Part shown: piece after piece, positions 1 through 10,736 of the stretch
Numbering within the stretch: the stretch's first letter is position 1
Layout of the letters: every line of letters begins with the position of its first letter
The notes under the pieces: model-generated
What the model saw: only the letters and a program-made list of their open reading frames with translations
What the model was told of the DNA's origin: nothing
Databases searched by the model: none
Translations under genes and position numbers: made by a program
NCBI GenBank assembly: GCA_038501195.1
Contig: JBBPUQ010000008.1
Location: 2,738,501 to 2,802,500 of the forward strand
Origin: Nemania diffusa
Lineage: Eukaryota; Ascomycota; Sordariomycetes; Xylariales; Xylariaceae
DNA length: 64,000 nucleotides
Reading direction: 5' to 3'

Positions 1-868
1 CCTCAATTGGTTGATGGCGACTTCGACTCGCTGCTAATCGATAATAACACCCACGCAGAATACACCTCAAACTGGGCTGGTGCTGTTATGATTGGTCCGA
101 AGCCTGTGTAGCGCCTAATCGACCGTGACCTAATTGGACTGACGTCTCGGATAGGCACCGGGTATACGACCGTCTCTGGCACGATCGTAGTCCCGAAGGC
201 TTCCATGCCGGCGGGGGGAAGCAGTACGAGGACTTACTCGGCCTCGGCGTGGGTTGGCATCGATGGAAGTACTTGCCAGTCGGCCATTTTGCAGACCGGT
301 GTCGACTTCAATGCCAGGGGAGGGACCGTTACGTACGAAGGCTGGTACGAGTGGTATCCAGATTATGTAAGTAACTGGCTACGATGTTACGCAAAAAGCT
401 CACACAGCACCCTTGGATATATGTATATATATTCCTGATGCATAACATGGTCTAATGGGTACGCCTGATGTCATCAGCTAACTAGAATCTTCGCAGTCAT
501 ACAGGTTTTCGAACTTTGTAATCTCAGGGGGCGACACGATAGTTATGACAGTGACAGCGACGAGCAAGAACAGTGGCAGCGTAACTCTTGACAACAAAAC
601 GACTGGAAAATCAGTTTCACACACGTTTACTAACCAGATTGGTAATCTCTGCCAGACCAATGCTGAATGGATAGTCGAGGATTTCTCGCAGGGAAACAGC
701 CTCGTCCCCTTCGCAAACTTTGGCACAGTGTCCTTTACAGGTGCAAGTGTCAATGGCGGTACTGGACTGGATAAGGCCATCATTTACGACATCAAGCAGG
801 GGAACAAAGTCTATACCAGCTGTTCGGCGACAAGTTCCAGTTCTGTAAGTTGTTCGTACATAGGATAG
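1..868 (+). CDS. Glutamic (G1/eqolisin) peptidase, 3' part
   Basis: This is a secreted acid endopeptidase of the eqolisin family (aspergillopepsin II / scytalidoglutamic peptidase type). The gene is cut by the left edge, so the signal peptide and propeptide are not visible. I read three exons, 1-94, 155-366 and 497-868, joined in phase. The start of the mature domain is TSNWAGAV. The catalytic glutamine lies in CQSAILQTGVDF and the catalytic glutamate in AEWIVEDF, both intact. The strand YEWYPDY joins across intron 2 to SYRFSNFVISGGD exactly as in the family, and the protein ends SSSVSCSYIG. About 225 residues are visible. Intron 1 has an uncommon donor (GTCCGA) but is the only choice that restores NWAGAVMIGTGYTTVSGT. 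A GTAAGT near 845 could be an alternative donor, but the read-through C-terminus fits the family better. Confidence 0.9.
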
Positions 869-1830
869 GTAATTCGGATAAAGAATGGGCCTTAGGTAGA
901 AGCTTGTCGAATATCATTAGAGATATTTTAAAAGTCTCAAATAAAGCCCCCTTAATTAATTACTACCACTCTCCTACACTAGAAAGGAACGCTATGTAAC
1001 ATCTCCGCTTTTCTTGTTTCAAAGAAATAGAAGAAAAGAAAAGTTACCGATTGGAGTCGTAATTCATTCATTAATGCGAAACAGTATGACCTACGTAGGT
1101 AATTTTCATACGAGTGCTTGTGACCTATGCGTTGCAAGCAGGATAATTCCTCATCAATTATTGGTGGCGGCGGTCTGACAGATAAATAGGTACTTCTACA
1201 CATGAAATCCTGTCACCTGGTTCCATGTGTACGCTAAGGGTGTCAAAGACCGGCAGCTGACAGGTTTACCGCGCACCAGCGCCCCAAAGATGCTACTAGG
1301 ACGTGCTACCGGGTCCTAGATGACCCCAAAACTCCGCCACCCGCATCAAATCAACCAATGACCACCTTATTACCCCGACGTCGTTTCTTAAGCCGAGATC
1401 GCTCATGCCACAGCCGGACCATGGGATCTGGAGCAGTCCGCAAATTGCTTGTTGAATTCGACCAGGAGACGTGTCGGCTAGCTACTGGACTCGCCGAACT
1501 ATTCTCTTTCTTCCAGCTATCTTGAAGCCTGTCACGTTGCTGTCAGCTCATGCATGACCTGGCCTGGCAAATGCAAATCGGATTAGGTTGGCGAAGCTAC
1601 TGGTTCTCGGAAGTCCAACGCAACGTCATTTAGCGGTGCCACCGTGGCTTAGCTGTTGTCGTTTGCCGCGTCGTATCATCCCATTTCTTAAAAGAATTGA
1701 GTAGCCCAATCTCTTTGGTTTTCTACCATTTCTTCTGGGGAAAAAAGGGAAAAGAAAAAAAAGAGTGAAAAGGAAGAAACAAAGGCGACCTGGGACCTTT
1801 TACAGGGCCTAATCAAGTGCTATCGGAATA
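869..1830. other. Intergenic, 962 bp
   Basis: No supportable gene is seen. The stretch holds the 3' flank of the peptidase and the presumed promoter of the TANGO2-like gene, with a purine-rich run (A and G) at about 1738-1790 just before its ATG. Open frames here are short and unlike known families. Confidence 0.6.
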
Positions 1831-2859
1831 ATGTGCATTGCTCTCCTATCTACGGCGCACCCTAGATACGCCCTCATCGCCATCGACAACCGGGACGAGT
1901 ATATTCTCAGACCCACAAGCCGGCCGCATTGGTGGACCCATAAACCATCAGGGACCCGAATTCTGTCACCTCGAGATCTGCACCGCCGTGAACGTGGTAC
2001 ATGGATGGGCGTGACCAGCACCGGTCGCCTCGCAATTCTCACCAATTACCGAGAATCTAGTCAAGACGACCCAGATCATGCTATCTGCGGTGTACGCAGC
2101 CGTGGCGCGCTGCCGACAGCATGGCTAACCGCGCCACCCGAGGAGAAACTTGACCATTTCGTCAAGAGAATGGTAAACGACCCGGCCACAAAGGCAGCAG
2201 GGGGATTTTCGCTCATTTGCGGCGACCTCCAAGAGAAGAAAGAGAACGGTATCGAGCCATTAGCTATCCTCACGAACCGGTGTGATGAGCTACCTGAAGT
2301 GCCACGACTTGGTGGTGAGCGGGGGATGACTTGTGGATTGAGCAATACTATTTACATTGAACCACCCACGTGGCCCAAAATCAAGAGGGGCGAGCAACTA
2401 CTAGAAGTGGCGATACAAAAGGCCGCAGAAGAGGGCCTAGATGAGGATCAGTTGATGGACCGACTCTTCGCGGTACTCGACGATAACACGATGCCTCTAC
2501 GGCCAAACATGTCGATGCAGGACCATATGGATGCCCTTCGGCACTCTATCTTTGTGCCCCCATTTGGCGATACCGAGGCATGGAAGGATATGGCCGATGC
2601 AGCGGAGCAGGGTAGAACAAAAGCGCCCTTCGACGAGATCGAGGATGATAGTGATGCCGATACACAACTACCAGCGGACCCCCACGTTAATTTTATGAAG
2701 GGTGCGTATGGAACTCAAAGGCAGACGCTAGTTCTTATTGATTGGGAGGGAAATGTAACCTACAAGGAACGGGCAGTATGGGATTCGCATGGAAATCGGC
2801 TAGAAAAGGGCAATGGGGATGTTGTCATCAAGTATAAGATAGATGCAGAATCTCAATGA
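1831..2859 (+). CDS. TANGO2/NRDE family protein (DUF833)
   Basis: A single-exon gene encoding 342 residues. The N-terminus begins MCIALLSTAHPRYALIAIDN and continues with the NRDE motif (DNRDEY, about residues 19-24) and RPTSRPHWW. This is the hallmark of the NRDE superfamily that includes animal TANGO2 and yeast YGR127W. The Met-Cys start is characteristic, because the Cys becomes the N-terminal residue in this fold, and it fixes the start codon. A second conserved block, GTWMGVTSTGRLAILTNYR, follows. The C-terminal third carries an acidic insert (EIEDDSDADTQ) before the final conserved strand GAYGTQRQTLVLIDWEGNV. Family members have been linked to Golgi/ER organisation and to mitochondrial lipid or haem handling; the biochemical activity is not settled. 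Length is usual for fungal members. Confidence 0.93.
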   Translation: MCIALLSTAHPRYALIAIDNRDEYILRPTSRPHWWTHKPSGTRILSPRDLHRRERGTWMGVTSTGRLAILTNYRESSQDDPDHAICGVRSRGALPTAWLTAPPEEKLDHFVKRMVNDPATKAAGGFSLICGDLQEKKENGIEPLAILTNRCDELPEVPRLGGERGMTCGLSNTIYIEPPTWPKIKRGEQLLEVAIQKAAEEGLDEDQLMDRLFAVLDDNTMPLRPNMSMQDHMDALRHSIFVPPFGDTEAWKDMADAAEQGRTKAPFDEIEDDSDADTQLPADPHVNFMKGAYGTQRQTLVLIDWEGNVTYKERAVWDSHGNRLEKGNGDVVIKYKIDAESQ

Positions 2860-3761
2860 GAATATTTGAGGACATTTCATAAACTAAGTTCGATAAAATA
2901 CAGCAGTTTATACATATATTCTTGGTACTCAAGTTGAAAAAGAAGGTTAAGTTGTAGGCAACGTTCAGCTAGCACTCAGTCTCGCAACCTATGATAGGTA
3001 CGTAGGTGAGCATTTGCTGCAAGACAAGATACAAGGAGCTAGGTATAGGTGCTGTGAACCACAGGACTACTTTATTACGTTCTTACATTTATTCGTAATT
3101 TCAAATACACCGAAAGCCAAAATAGTAGGGCGCATGCTTGTCTAGCATTCCGTCCTTCATGAGTTTAAACGTATTACATCGTGCCATCACCAGCATCGTG
3201 ATCGCGATAGAATTATTATGAGATCTTTCTTTTAATTACCTACTCAATGGAATGCACGGGAAAGCTCTATCCTTCGACCGCGATCGTAATGAGAAATCGG
3301 AGAAAGACTAGTTTGGTGTAGAGCAATGGGGCGGATCAAGAAAGATCTTCTATGGAGCTCCTTGGGGCCTAGCTGTCCGAGAGAGAATAGAAGGAAACCA
3401 GAAGTAAGAAAACAATGTACATTGAAGGAAAGAGAAAACAAGCAGGACTGAATAGTATTCATGGAGGTCGCAGGTCACTTCTACACGAGGCCCGTCTAGG
3501 TAATGCACGAAGCTCTCGGGGCAACGCGGTTACCTAGCTAACTTCCCAGGCAGTACAAAAGTACAAAACATCTTGCAATATATCGCCTATAAAGCTAAGG
3601 TATTCTCACCTATTGGCTTGCATCAGTTAGACTTTTTTTTTTGCGCAAAACGTACCACATAAGCGCAGATCCTCACCTACAACTCGGAACACACTGATAT
3701 CACATTTGAAGTCGACGTCACGCCATCGCCACAAGTAACAGTCATCAGCAACAACTTTATC
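2860..3761. other. Intergenic, 902 bp
   Basis: No gene is supported. A CTATAAA element lies near 3589, about 170 bp before the ATG of the small membrane protein gene, and a T9 tract lies at about 3633-3641. A minus-strand open frame at 3244-3462 has no recognisable features and is probably chance. Confidence 0.5.
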
Positions 3762-4152
3762 ATGGCGAAGCTGTGGATTCATTTTCTTCTCGCCTGCGTC
3801 GCAACTTACCCTCTATCAATGGACCTAGTCCTCGAGCTCTTTACTCCCCTGTTGATCATTTCCGGACCACTCTTTGCGAGGGCTCATTCTTATGGAGCTC
3901 CAGCCGCTGTATTTGGTAGGCATCCCCCCTCTTATCCATTTGTTCGTCCATCTATATAGGAGATGTGGACCGCATAGAAAACCTTTTAGCCGCGCCTTTT
4001 ATTATTTACTAACTGGCTATTCAGTTGTTCTCGAACACTTCGTCGCTATGCTTGTCTCGCTATTCCTCGTTGTTGTCCTCAGGAATTTAGATGCATACCT
4101 AGGCCTGACGGCCCTACCCGCGAAATTCTTTCACCTTCTGGGGAGACTGTAA
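3762..4152 (+). CDS. Small predicted membrane protein, two exons
   Basis: I do not recognise the family. Exons 3762-3915 and 4025-4152 join in phase 1 to give 93 residues. The 109-nt intron has donor GTAGGC, a textbook fungal branch site (TTACTAAC, 4006-4013) and acceptor CAG eleven bases later. This is the main evidence that the gene is real. The protein is very hydrophobic. The N-terminus (MAKLWIHFLLACVATYPLSM) could be a signal or anchor, followed by a second apolar segment (LVLELFTPLLIISGPLF). After the junction comes a third (LEHFVAMLVSLFLVVVL) and a short tail ending FFHLLGRL. It is probably a small integral membrane protein; function is unknown. The start is the first ATG after a CTATAAA box. 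Confidence 0.5.
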
Positions 4153-4374
4153 TGGAATAAACTTGGAGGGTATAGAGAAAATAGGATCACTGAAGCCGAC
4201 TTCTAGGGCAGGAGGCATCTGACTTTTGCAAGCTTGATATTAGTAGGATCTTTCCGCTAGTCGTTATAAGTACCTTTTCGGCGCGATACGTAATATTCGT
4301 GGCGTAGGGGGAATATAAACTTGGACAGATTCACTAGTTCCTTCTTTCTACCAGAATGCCATCTGCTCAGACCA

Positions 4375-5559
4375 CTACTTTAAGGTCTTCTCTAAAAGTG
4401 GGAAAGCTGGACTATCAGGTGCGTCCATCTTCTCGATCAACATCGCCACGGCAGGGTGTAAGCCCGCCTCTATGGCCTTACCTACCCACTCGCCCATGGG
4501 AACCACCTTGCAACCTTTGCTTGATGAGTCCAAAGTCCCGGAGACCTTGTTCGTTATTCCAGCTTCTAATGCAGGGATCAAGAGCTCTAGCTTATCCAGT
4601 GGTACCACAATGTCGCCAACTTCGTGGACGTACTCTACGCCACTTCGATTCTCATTCTTTGTGCTCCTTAGTACACTGTCTACCAATATTGAGCACACAG
4701 TCTGCACATGGACCATGTCTAGGGCTCCCGTCACATGCGTTATCCTTGGTACGGCCTTTAGTATCCTCGCGTAGCGCACCAAGCCATGGAGCCAATCCAG
4801 ACTGGCTCGTTCTCCTTCAGCATCGCTGCCCTCACGGAGGATTGTACTTGGACGATGAATCCATACCGGTAACCCGTGATCCTTGTTTGTGCGCTCCAAG
4901 AGTCTTTCGCATGCCCATTTACTGGCCATATAACCTCTACTCTCTATATCCGTCAGTCTTGTGTTGCAAGCTTTACCAATATGACCGGGCGATTGGGGCA
5001 TTCCAGGGGCTTGCTTAGGATAGAGTCTCATGTTCTTCTTGTCGGCGAACAGTCCCACACCTGGGGATGATACGAAGTGGAACGGAATTCTTCGAGGCAA
5101 GCACAAACGAACAAGCTCAGTCGTAGCACCAAGGTTAGCTTGGCGTATGCTTCCGTAGGGTTTCATATGTGAGGTGTCCGCTGCATTGTGTATCATAGTA
5201 TCAGCCTCCGTGAAAATTGAAGTACAACAATCGTCAGTTAAGCCAAGTCGAGGCTCCAGCAGGTCGTCCGGGTAAAATGAGACGCGGTGAAGTTTTTTTG
5301 AAAGCAGTGTATCATGGCGGAATAAAGTCAAGGAATTTTCCGTTCCCATAGTCATTAATTTGCGCATAGCGATGTAAGTGATTCTAGTGCTGGTCGGCGT
5401 CCGTATCAATATCTCGTTCAAAAGATGATTTCCAAGGAGGCCGGTAGCTCCCGTGAGTACTATCACTCGAGGTGGTAATTGTGGGAAACGGTTTAAGTCT
5501 AGTGTGAGATCAGGGCACCGGAGGAGCTGTCTCGAAGTCCTAGTTGATTCGTGTTTGCT
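4375..5559 (-). pseudogene. Orphan thioester-reductase (R) domain, likely relic of an NRPS or PKS-NRPS
   Basis: An open frame of 394 codons encodes an NAD(P)-dependent terminal reductase domain (male-sterility/NAD_binding_4 type) like those that release products from NRPS, PKS-NRPS and carboxylic acid reductases. It contains the dinucleotide-binding motif TGATGLLGNH, HNAADTSHMKPY, FHFVSSPG, the catalytic YMASK (Tyr-x-x-x-Lys) and HRPSTILR, and a full C-terminal substrate lobe ending LLEKTLK. The typical linker DLTLDLNRFPQLPPRVIVLT precedes the domain, as in multidomain synthetases. Upstream there is an in-frame TGA at 5560-5562 and no carrier domain. The first in-frame Met falls inside the Rossmann fold (MRKLMTMG), so no usable start is visible. 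Either a 5' exon was missed or this is a broken remnant with an intact-looking domain. It shares its strand with the SDR and P450 genes that follow. Confidence 0.7.
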
Positions 5560-6165
5560 TCAAACTCTCCGAGTCGGCAGTTGCAACATCGGCGTAGCTG
5601 CTTTGTCTTCCTCTCATGTGTCAGTGAAGCAGGCTAGTAGGTACATATTGCAGCCCTCCCTCTGGAGCCCTTCAAGTCACACAGTTAGACGGCGGGACGC
5701 AGCTATGTATGTTCGACTTATACCGTAATTTCTTCGACACAAAGAGAGCTCCTACACGCAAGTGCCAAGATAAACAGGTAGGTAGCAAAAAGCAACTCTT
5801 TTAGCCGGATCGCATCTAGTGTAGCTGAGTACTCAATTTCAATTTGTTAAAAAGTGCGGTATTAACGTGACGTACTAGAACTGAAGCCTCAATACATAGA
5901 AAACCCCCACCACGTAGGGGGGATTGTGATCAGGGTCTTCTTGCCTGGTTGACCCGATGCTACTAGGGAGGCTGGGAGTACGAGATAGCTCTAAATATAT
6001 TCAGCCACCGTAATATCATCAATGCTCTTAAGCCCGCCAACTTTCACCGAGTGACATCGTAGGCAGGCAAATCAAAAGAGGACATTGAATTAGGTACAGA
6101 CAGCAAATGTAAAGCAAAAGGCTTCGTTACTCTCGTGTCAATTGGTCAGACCCCTGCTACGGGCA
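5560..6165. other. Interval between reductase relic and SDR
   Basis: I translated the minus strand here looking for a carrier-protein domain or a first exon for the reductase. All frames are interrupted and no LGGxS-type carrier motif was found. Nothing else is recognised. Confidence 0.5.
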
Positions 6166-7230
6166 TCAAGTGTACTTTGCTACTTGCTCTTCACTCCAAT
6201 CCCAGAACAATGCAGTCGTCCCATTGCCACCCTCATCTTGAGTCTTTGTTGCTGCCTCCAGATCACGACGAAATGGAACGAAACGACCAAATGGCCCTAC
6301 ATAGCGCCCGGCACTCTCAACGTTGATCTCAGGCGAGAATGCGGCCCACAGCTGTGCTTTTACCCCGTTCATAATAGGATAGTTGAAAGGTCTAGTAAAT
6401 AGCTTGAAAAGAAAGCTCTGTTGTCGAAAAAGATCGGATTGTATGTTTCCAGGGTTGAGAGGAACGCCTATGACACCATCATGCTTGTATCGTTTGGAGA
6501 GCTCGACTGCGTAGGCCCAGTCACCAACTTTACTAACACCATAACGATACTTTGCGGGCTTTTTGATATGGTAGTCTAAGTTATCCATTTGGATACCCAC
6601 ATCCTTTTCCGAGAACATTTCTGCTGCAAAAGAGGACATGAAGATTACACGAACTGTATTAGCTGGCGTCGAAGGGTGCTGGGCTGTGGATACGAGCAGT
6701 GGAAGCAAAAGCTTGTTGAACATGAATGTCCCAAGGCAATTGACGCCTATGTGTTTTTCGTAACCCTGTTTAGTCGTTTCCATGTCCCCCTCCGGTCCCA
6801 TATATCCGGCATTGTGAAACACGCCGTGAAGGTTCGATTCGGTGTTGAGAAACCTGTCGGCGGATGCTTTGATGGACGACAGGTCTTCAAGGTCAAGTTG
6901 TATCGAAAACAAGGCACCAGATGACCTCGGTGTCGTCTTCTGGATGTCTTCAATGGCAGCTTGTGCCTTCGACTGGGTTCGAGTGGTCAGGTAGACTTTG
7001 GCATTTTTAGAGTACAATGAGCGTGTAAGCTCTTTGCCTAGCCCTGTATTTGCGCCCGTTACGATAAAAACCTATTCGAAAGCAACCATCAGTAGCTACA
7101 TCCTAGATCTTCAGCATTACTTAGCGATGTTCTAGCTAACCTTGTCACTGAGGTCCGGAATATCGTCAATACTGAAATTTGGCCTCGGGGGAAAAAATTG
7201 CGTCCATGCGCTGCTCATGGACAGAGCCAT
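6166..7230 (-). CDS. Short-chain dehydrogenase/reductase, two exons
   Basis: An NAD(P)-dependent oxidoreductase of the classical SDR family, closest in style to fungal retinol-dehydrogenase-like enzymes. Exon 1 is 7230-7141 and exon 2 is 7071-6166 (minus strand), joined phase 0 across a 69-nt intron to give 331 residues. The junction restores LSDKVFIVTGANTGLG, the TGxxxGxG cofactor motif at residues 35-42. HNAGYMG (about 116-122), a Ser in FMSSF (about 176) and the catalytic YGVSK (Tyr207, Lys211) are present. There is no signal peptide, so it is probably cytosolic. The substrate cannot be told from sequence. It lies between the reductase relic and a P450, all on the minus strand, which fits a small biosynthetic group. 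Confidence 0.9.
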
Positions 7231-8288
7231 GTTAGGATTGTCTATGTTAAAAGTAACTGTGCGGGTGATGAGCATGTAGAGTGATCTTTGGCTTCAAGCG
7301 ATGGAGAACAAAGCAAATTGTGAAGACCTGCCTGCTTTGAGCAAGGACCACGTCATGCTGCATTCTTTTGTGATATATCTCTTATTGACTCCTTGCATAT
7401 CCCCGGCTCATCCGGCAGGGTATTGTAACTGTTTCATTTATGAGGTTGGGGTCAGTGCTAGGTGACATCTAAGATTTAATATTGCAGAAACAAACCTAAC
7501 AAAGCAAACCACCAAACTGGACAGACTGTTGCAAACCTTAGTCAGCTCAATGCCAAGACCTAGATTATCATCAACGTTGTATACAGCGCCCACGAAATAC
7601 ACGTCTACGACCTCGAAAGTCAGTTCAGTGTAGGAACAGCTGGTGTGCAGCAAATTATGGTTGGCGAAGGGATACGAAGGAATGCATTCATAGAAGCTAT
7701 AAAGGCGTTGTCGATATTGGTTGACGATTTGGACCTGTCTTGAAGCCTCAGCGTAAGGCATGATCACCTCATACTGTAATTTACATATACAACAGAAATC
7801 TCATGATCATAGTTATTACTACCCCGCCGACTGGCTTCATTACCTGCAGTACCCCGATATCGTGATGTACAGATCATACATAATTCTGAGTTCGCTCCTC
7901 GTGGCACTTGTCACACCCGTTTTGTCGCATCATGTTCTATGTAAAAACATGCCGGGTGATGCAAACTAGCCCCAAAACTTCCGAGAGCGTGTCTTAGATA
8001 CAATGGCTCTGACTAACGCGAAGCTACTAAGATTGCTGATTACCGCTATATCTGTCACGCTAACGTTGCACTAGCTGTTGAGTAAAGATCACTCGAAAGG
8101 CTTGTTATACACGTACACTTTTACTTAGGTATACAAGTACACATATACTCGCGAAAAAGGGGCAATGGATTGCTATTGTTGTGAAGCAATAATCAATTGA
8201 ACTACTACCGCGTCTCGATAACAGACTCTTAAGACGGCCTTTCAGTTACGACAGGCTCCGGATTTTGTCGATGGCCAGAGGTTGACAT
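7231..8288. other. Interval between SDR and P450, 1058 bp
   Basis: It holds the presumed SDR promoter and the P450 3' flank. A minus-strand open frame from an ATG at 7761 down to 7438 has a protein-like composition but no family match that I recognise, and it is not called. Confidence 0.4.
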
Positions 8289-10147
8289 TCATGGCGATGC
8301 CAACCTTAGGTCAACATAGAGATCAGGTTTGTGCCAGACGGCATACGCCTTCTGGCCCTCTAGCCAGTGTTGGCTATCATTTGCAATAGTCATGTCGAAA
8401 TGATAAAGAATCTTGGCAAGAATAAGCCGCATTTCTGCGTAGGCAAGACTGCAAACATAGAAGATTAGCATCCGCGGTAAATATTCGTAGAACTATAAAG
8501 CGATCGGAAACAAGAGGATGACGCCTACTTCTTCCCAACACAGTTGCGAGGGCCAATCCCAAACGGTTGCATCGCATCTACAAAATAAATATGTCAGCGA
8601 CCCGACTGCTCGGTTGGTTATGATTACGTACCACGTTGATCATCTTTATAATACGGAGAACTCATCCATCGCTCCGGTGCAAATTTCGTGGGTTCACGCC
8701 AATAGTGTCCATCATGATTAATGGCATATTGGTATGCCGTAAGAACAGCCTAAGGAGGGTAGGACGTAGTGTCAGTCTAAACCACTAGCTTCTGCCCTAC
8801 CATTTCTTTCATATTTCCAATAGATGAAGCTGCGCGATCGGATAATACTTACATTCTTCGGAATGAATTTGCCGTCAATAATGGTGTCATTTGGCGCATA
8901 CCTAGGCGATCCATTCATGAGTGGCGGATAACAGCGCAGCGCCTCATTAAGACAAGCCAACATCTTGCATTTGCCGTCAGTAAGACTGGTATCAGAATTA
9001 GAACAAAAACGTACAAAAGGCAGCTTGCCGACACTGGTCAAGGTGATTTCAGAATCACTGGTGAATGTCTCGCGGACTTCTCTTATCACTTTGTCTAACA
9101 CCTCGGAGTTGGTCGTTAGATAATAGGTAGCACCACATAGTAGAGTGGCAGTGGTTTCAGACCCAGCGAGGATAAGAACTGAAGCATTGGCCACTAGCCG
9201 TGCTTCATCAAGGCCCAATCTTTCTTTGTTGCGAATCAGACCATCTAAAAAGTCAGGTCGCTGGCCACTTTTCATCCGTTGCAGGACTTTTTCTTTTACA
9301 ATAAGACGGTGCTGACTATCAGCGAGAAGTCCGTTTGCCGTTTTATGAATCCAGGCGATAGGTTTCTTGAATCCGAGTGCTATAAGGCCTAAAAGAATCC
9401 CCTGCTGGCGGATAGACTCGTGTATAAGTCGAACCCAGGGATGGTAACTAGAATTCTGGAGGCACCCAAAGCCACCGTCAGAACCAAGGCTTAGGTCACC
9501 TATCAAGTCAAAAGTCGTCCAGGTATACCACTCTCGCATATTTTGACAAGAATTCTTTGCTAGTGCATCTTTTAGTCGAGCAACTAACAGGTCGACATAA
9601 CGGCCGATAATGGGCTCCTGCTGGGACATTGCGCGGTCCGAAAACCCGGTGGCAATCTGCTTCCGCAGTATTGAATGTTCAGCGGCATCTGCATTGATTA
9701 TTGACGACGGCAAATGCTTGAATATGCCGTAGAAGCTTCTGTGCTTGGGAAATTCCTCTTTTTTATGACCGTATATATCACGGTAAGCTTGCGGGCTATT
9801 GAAAGCGAGCTCGTTCGGGGCAACGCGTACTACGGGGCCATAGCGCTGATGCAGTGAAGTGATATGGAAAGCTAGCGTCCCGTTCATTTGATGATATGCT
9901 CGCGGGAAGATGGTCCCTCGATGAAGGATGGGTCCGGGGAAATTTCGCAGGGGGTGCCAAAAAACATTGTAGAGGAACTGCGCAATCGTGAAGGTGATTA
10001 CCTTTGTCCATTGTCCACATTAGCTTGTGTCGTCGTTGCTTTTTTCGCACCGTGGTCATGACATATAAATGAAAGTAGACGGCTTACGAGAACGAAACCA
10101 AGAGCTACCGAGTGTGCGGGAACAAAGTCCCAAGTCTCTGGGCCCAT
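8289..10147 (-). CDS. Cytochrome P450 monooxygenase, six exons
   Basis: A membrane-anchored haem-thiolate monooxygenase of 494 residues. It resembles fungal secondary-metabolism P450s of the isotrichodermin/trichothecene C-15 hydroxylase kind; the exact family needs a search. Exons on the minus strand are 10147-10088, 10001-9015, 8963-8853, 8749-8632, 8577-8529 and 8448-8289, all joining in phase. The short first exon supplies the N-terminal anchor (VALGFVLVITFTIAQFLY), followed by the proline hinge NVFWHPLRNFPGP. The I-helix AGSETT is near residue 298, ExxR is Glu356/Arg359, and the PERW motif is FAPERW. The haem loop FGIGPRNCVGK has Cys438 as ligand. Intron 2 is only 51 nt, a multiple of three with no stop, so retained transcripts would encode a 17-residue insertion. 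It is the last of three co-oriented genes. Confidence 0.95.
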
Positions 10148-10520
10148 GATCGTGGCTCACTGGGCGGGTGATGAGGAATAGAGCTTTGAAAAGTATCTGA
10201 AAGCAGTAGATGAACTGAAGTGGTGTTGAGGAGTTGGAATGATTGATTAATTGGAGTAAGGACTGAGGGACTGTTGACGGAGCAGGCTGCGTAGGTACCG
10301 AATAAAGAATCTTATCTATGTATGTTTAATTTGATATTTTTTTGTTAAAAAAGTTATGAATTTTAAATAAAAAAACTAAAATTTTATGTTATAATACATT
10401 AATTTTTACAAATCTAATTAATAAATGAGAAAAATTATAATTATTTATATTAATTAATATTTGAAAATTCACATAAAATTAAATATACTATTTATATATT
10501 ATTAAGGGAAACAGAGAGAG
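10148..10520. repeat. P450 5' flank followed by an AT-rich tract
   Basis: About 10317-10504 is almost pure A and T, with an abrupt base-composition edge on both sides. It abuts the decayed TPR fragment at 10521. This is the usual look of RIP-mutated or otherwise eroded repeat DNA. No open frame is supportable. Confidence 0.55.
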
Positions 10521-10736
10521 GCGGGGGACATGTCTCAGGGGACGCTTTAAGGCAGGGAGAAGGGGCTGGGGTATGACGACACGTCGACTTTTGACATAGT
10601 CAACAACCTGGGCCACCTATATAGCTGTTAAGGGAAGCTGATAGAGGCGCAGGAGATGTACGAACGGTCGCTTCGAGGCTATCAAGCCACATTTGGGCCG
10701 AACCATCCTATAACTCAGAAAATTCCCAGGAACTAA
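10521..10736 (+). pseudogene. Decayed TPR (kinesin-light-chain type) fragment, NLR-like
   Basis: One reading frame across 216 bp matches two units of the TPR repeat found in fungal NACHT/NB-ARC-TPR proteins. Recognisable blocks are GLGYDDTSTFDIVNNLGHLY and LIEAQEMYERSLRGYQATFG followed by PNHP. The frame is broken by two TAA codons, at 10548-10550 and 10629-10631. Both fall where the repeat consensus normally has Gln before Gly (LQG and NQG), so a single C-to-T change at a CAA codon explains each. The fragment has no start, no nucleotide-binding domain and no further repeats. It is a relic, not a functional gene. Confidence 0.75.

Noticed and set aside
845..868. GTAAGT near the end of the G1 peptidase as a donor
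   Set aside because: Reading through gives a family-like C-terminus (SVSCSYIG), and no good downstream exon was found.
7438..7761. Minus-strand frame starting MPYAEASRQVQIVNQYRQRL
   Set aside because: Protein-like composition, but no recognisable motif, no clear splice partner and a weak start; kept out of the gene list.
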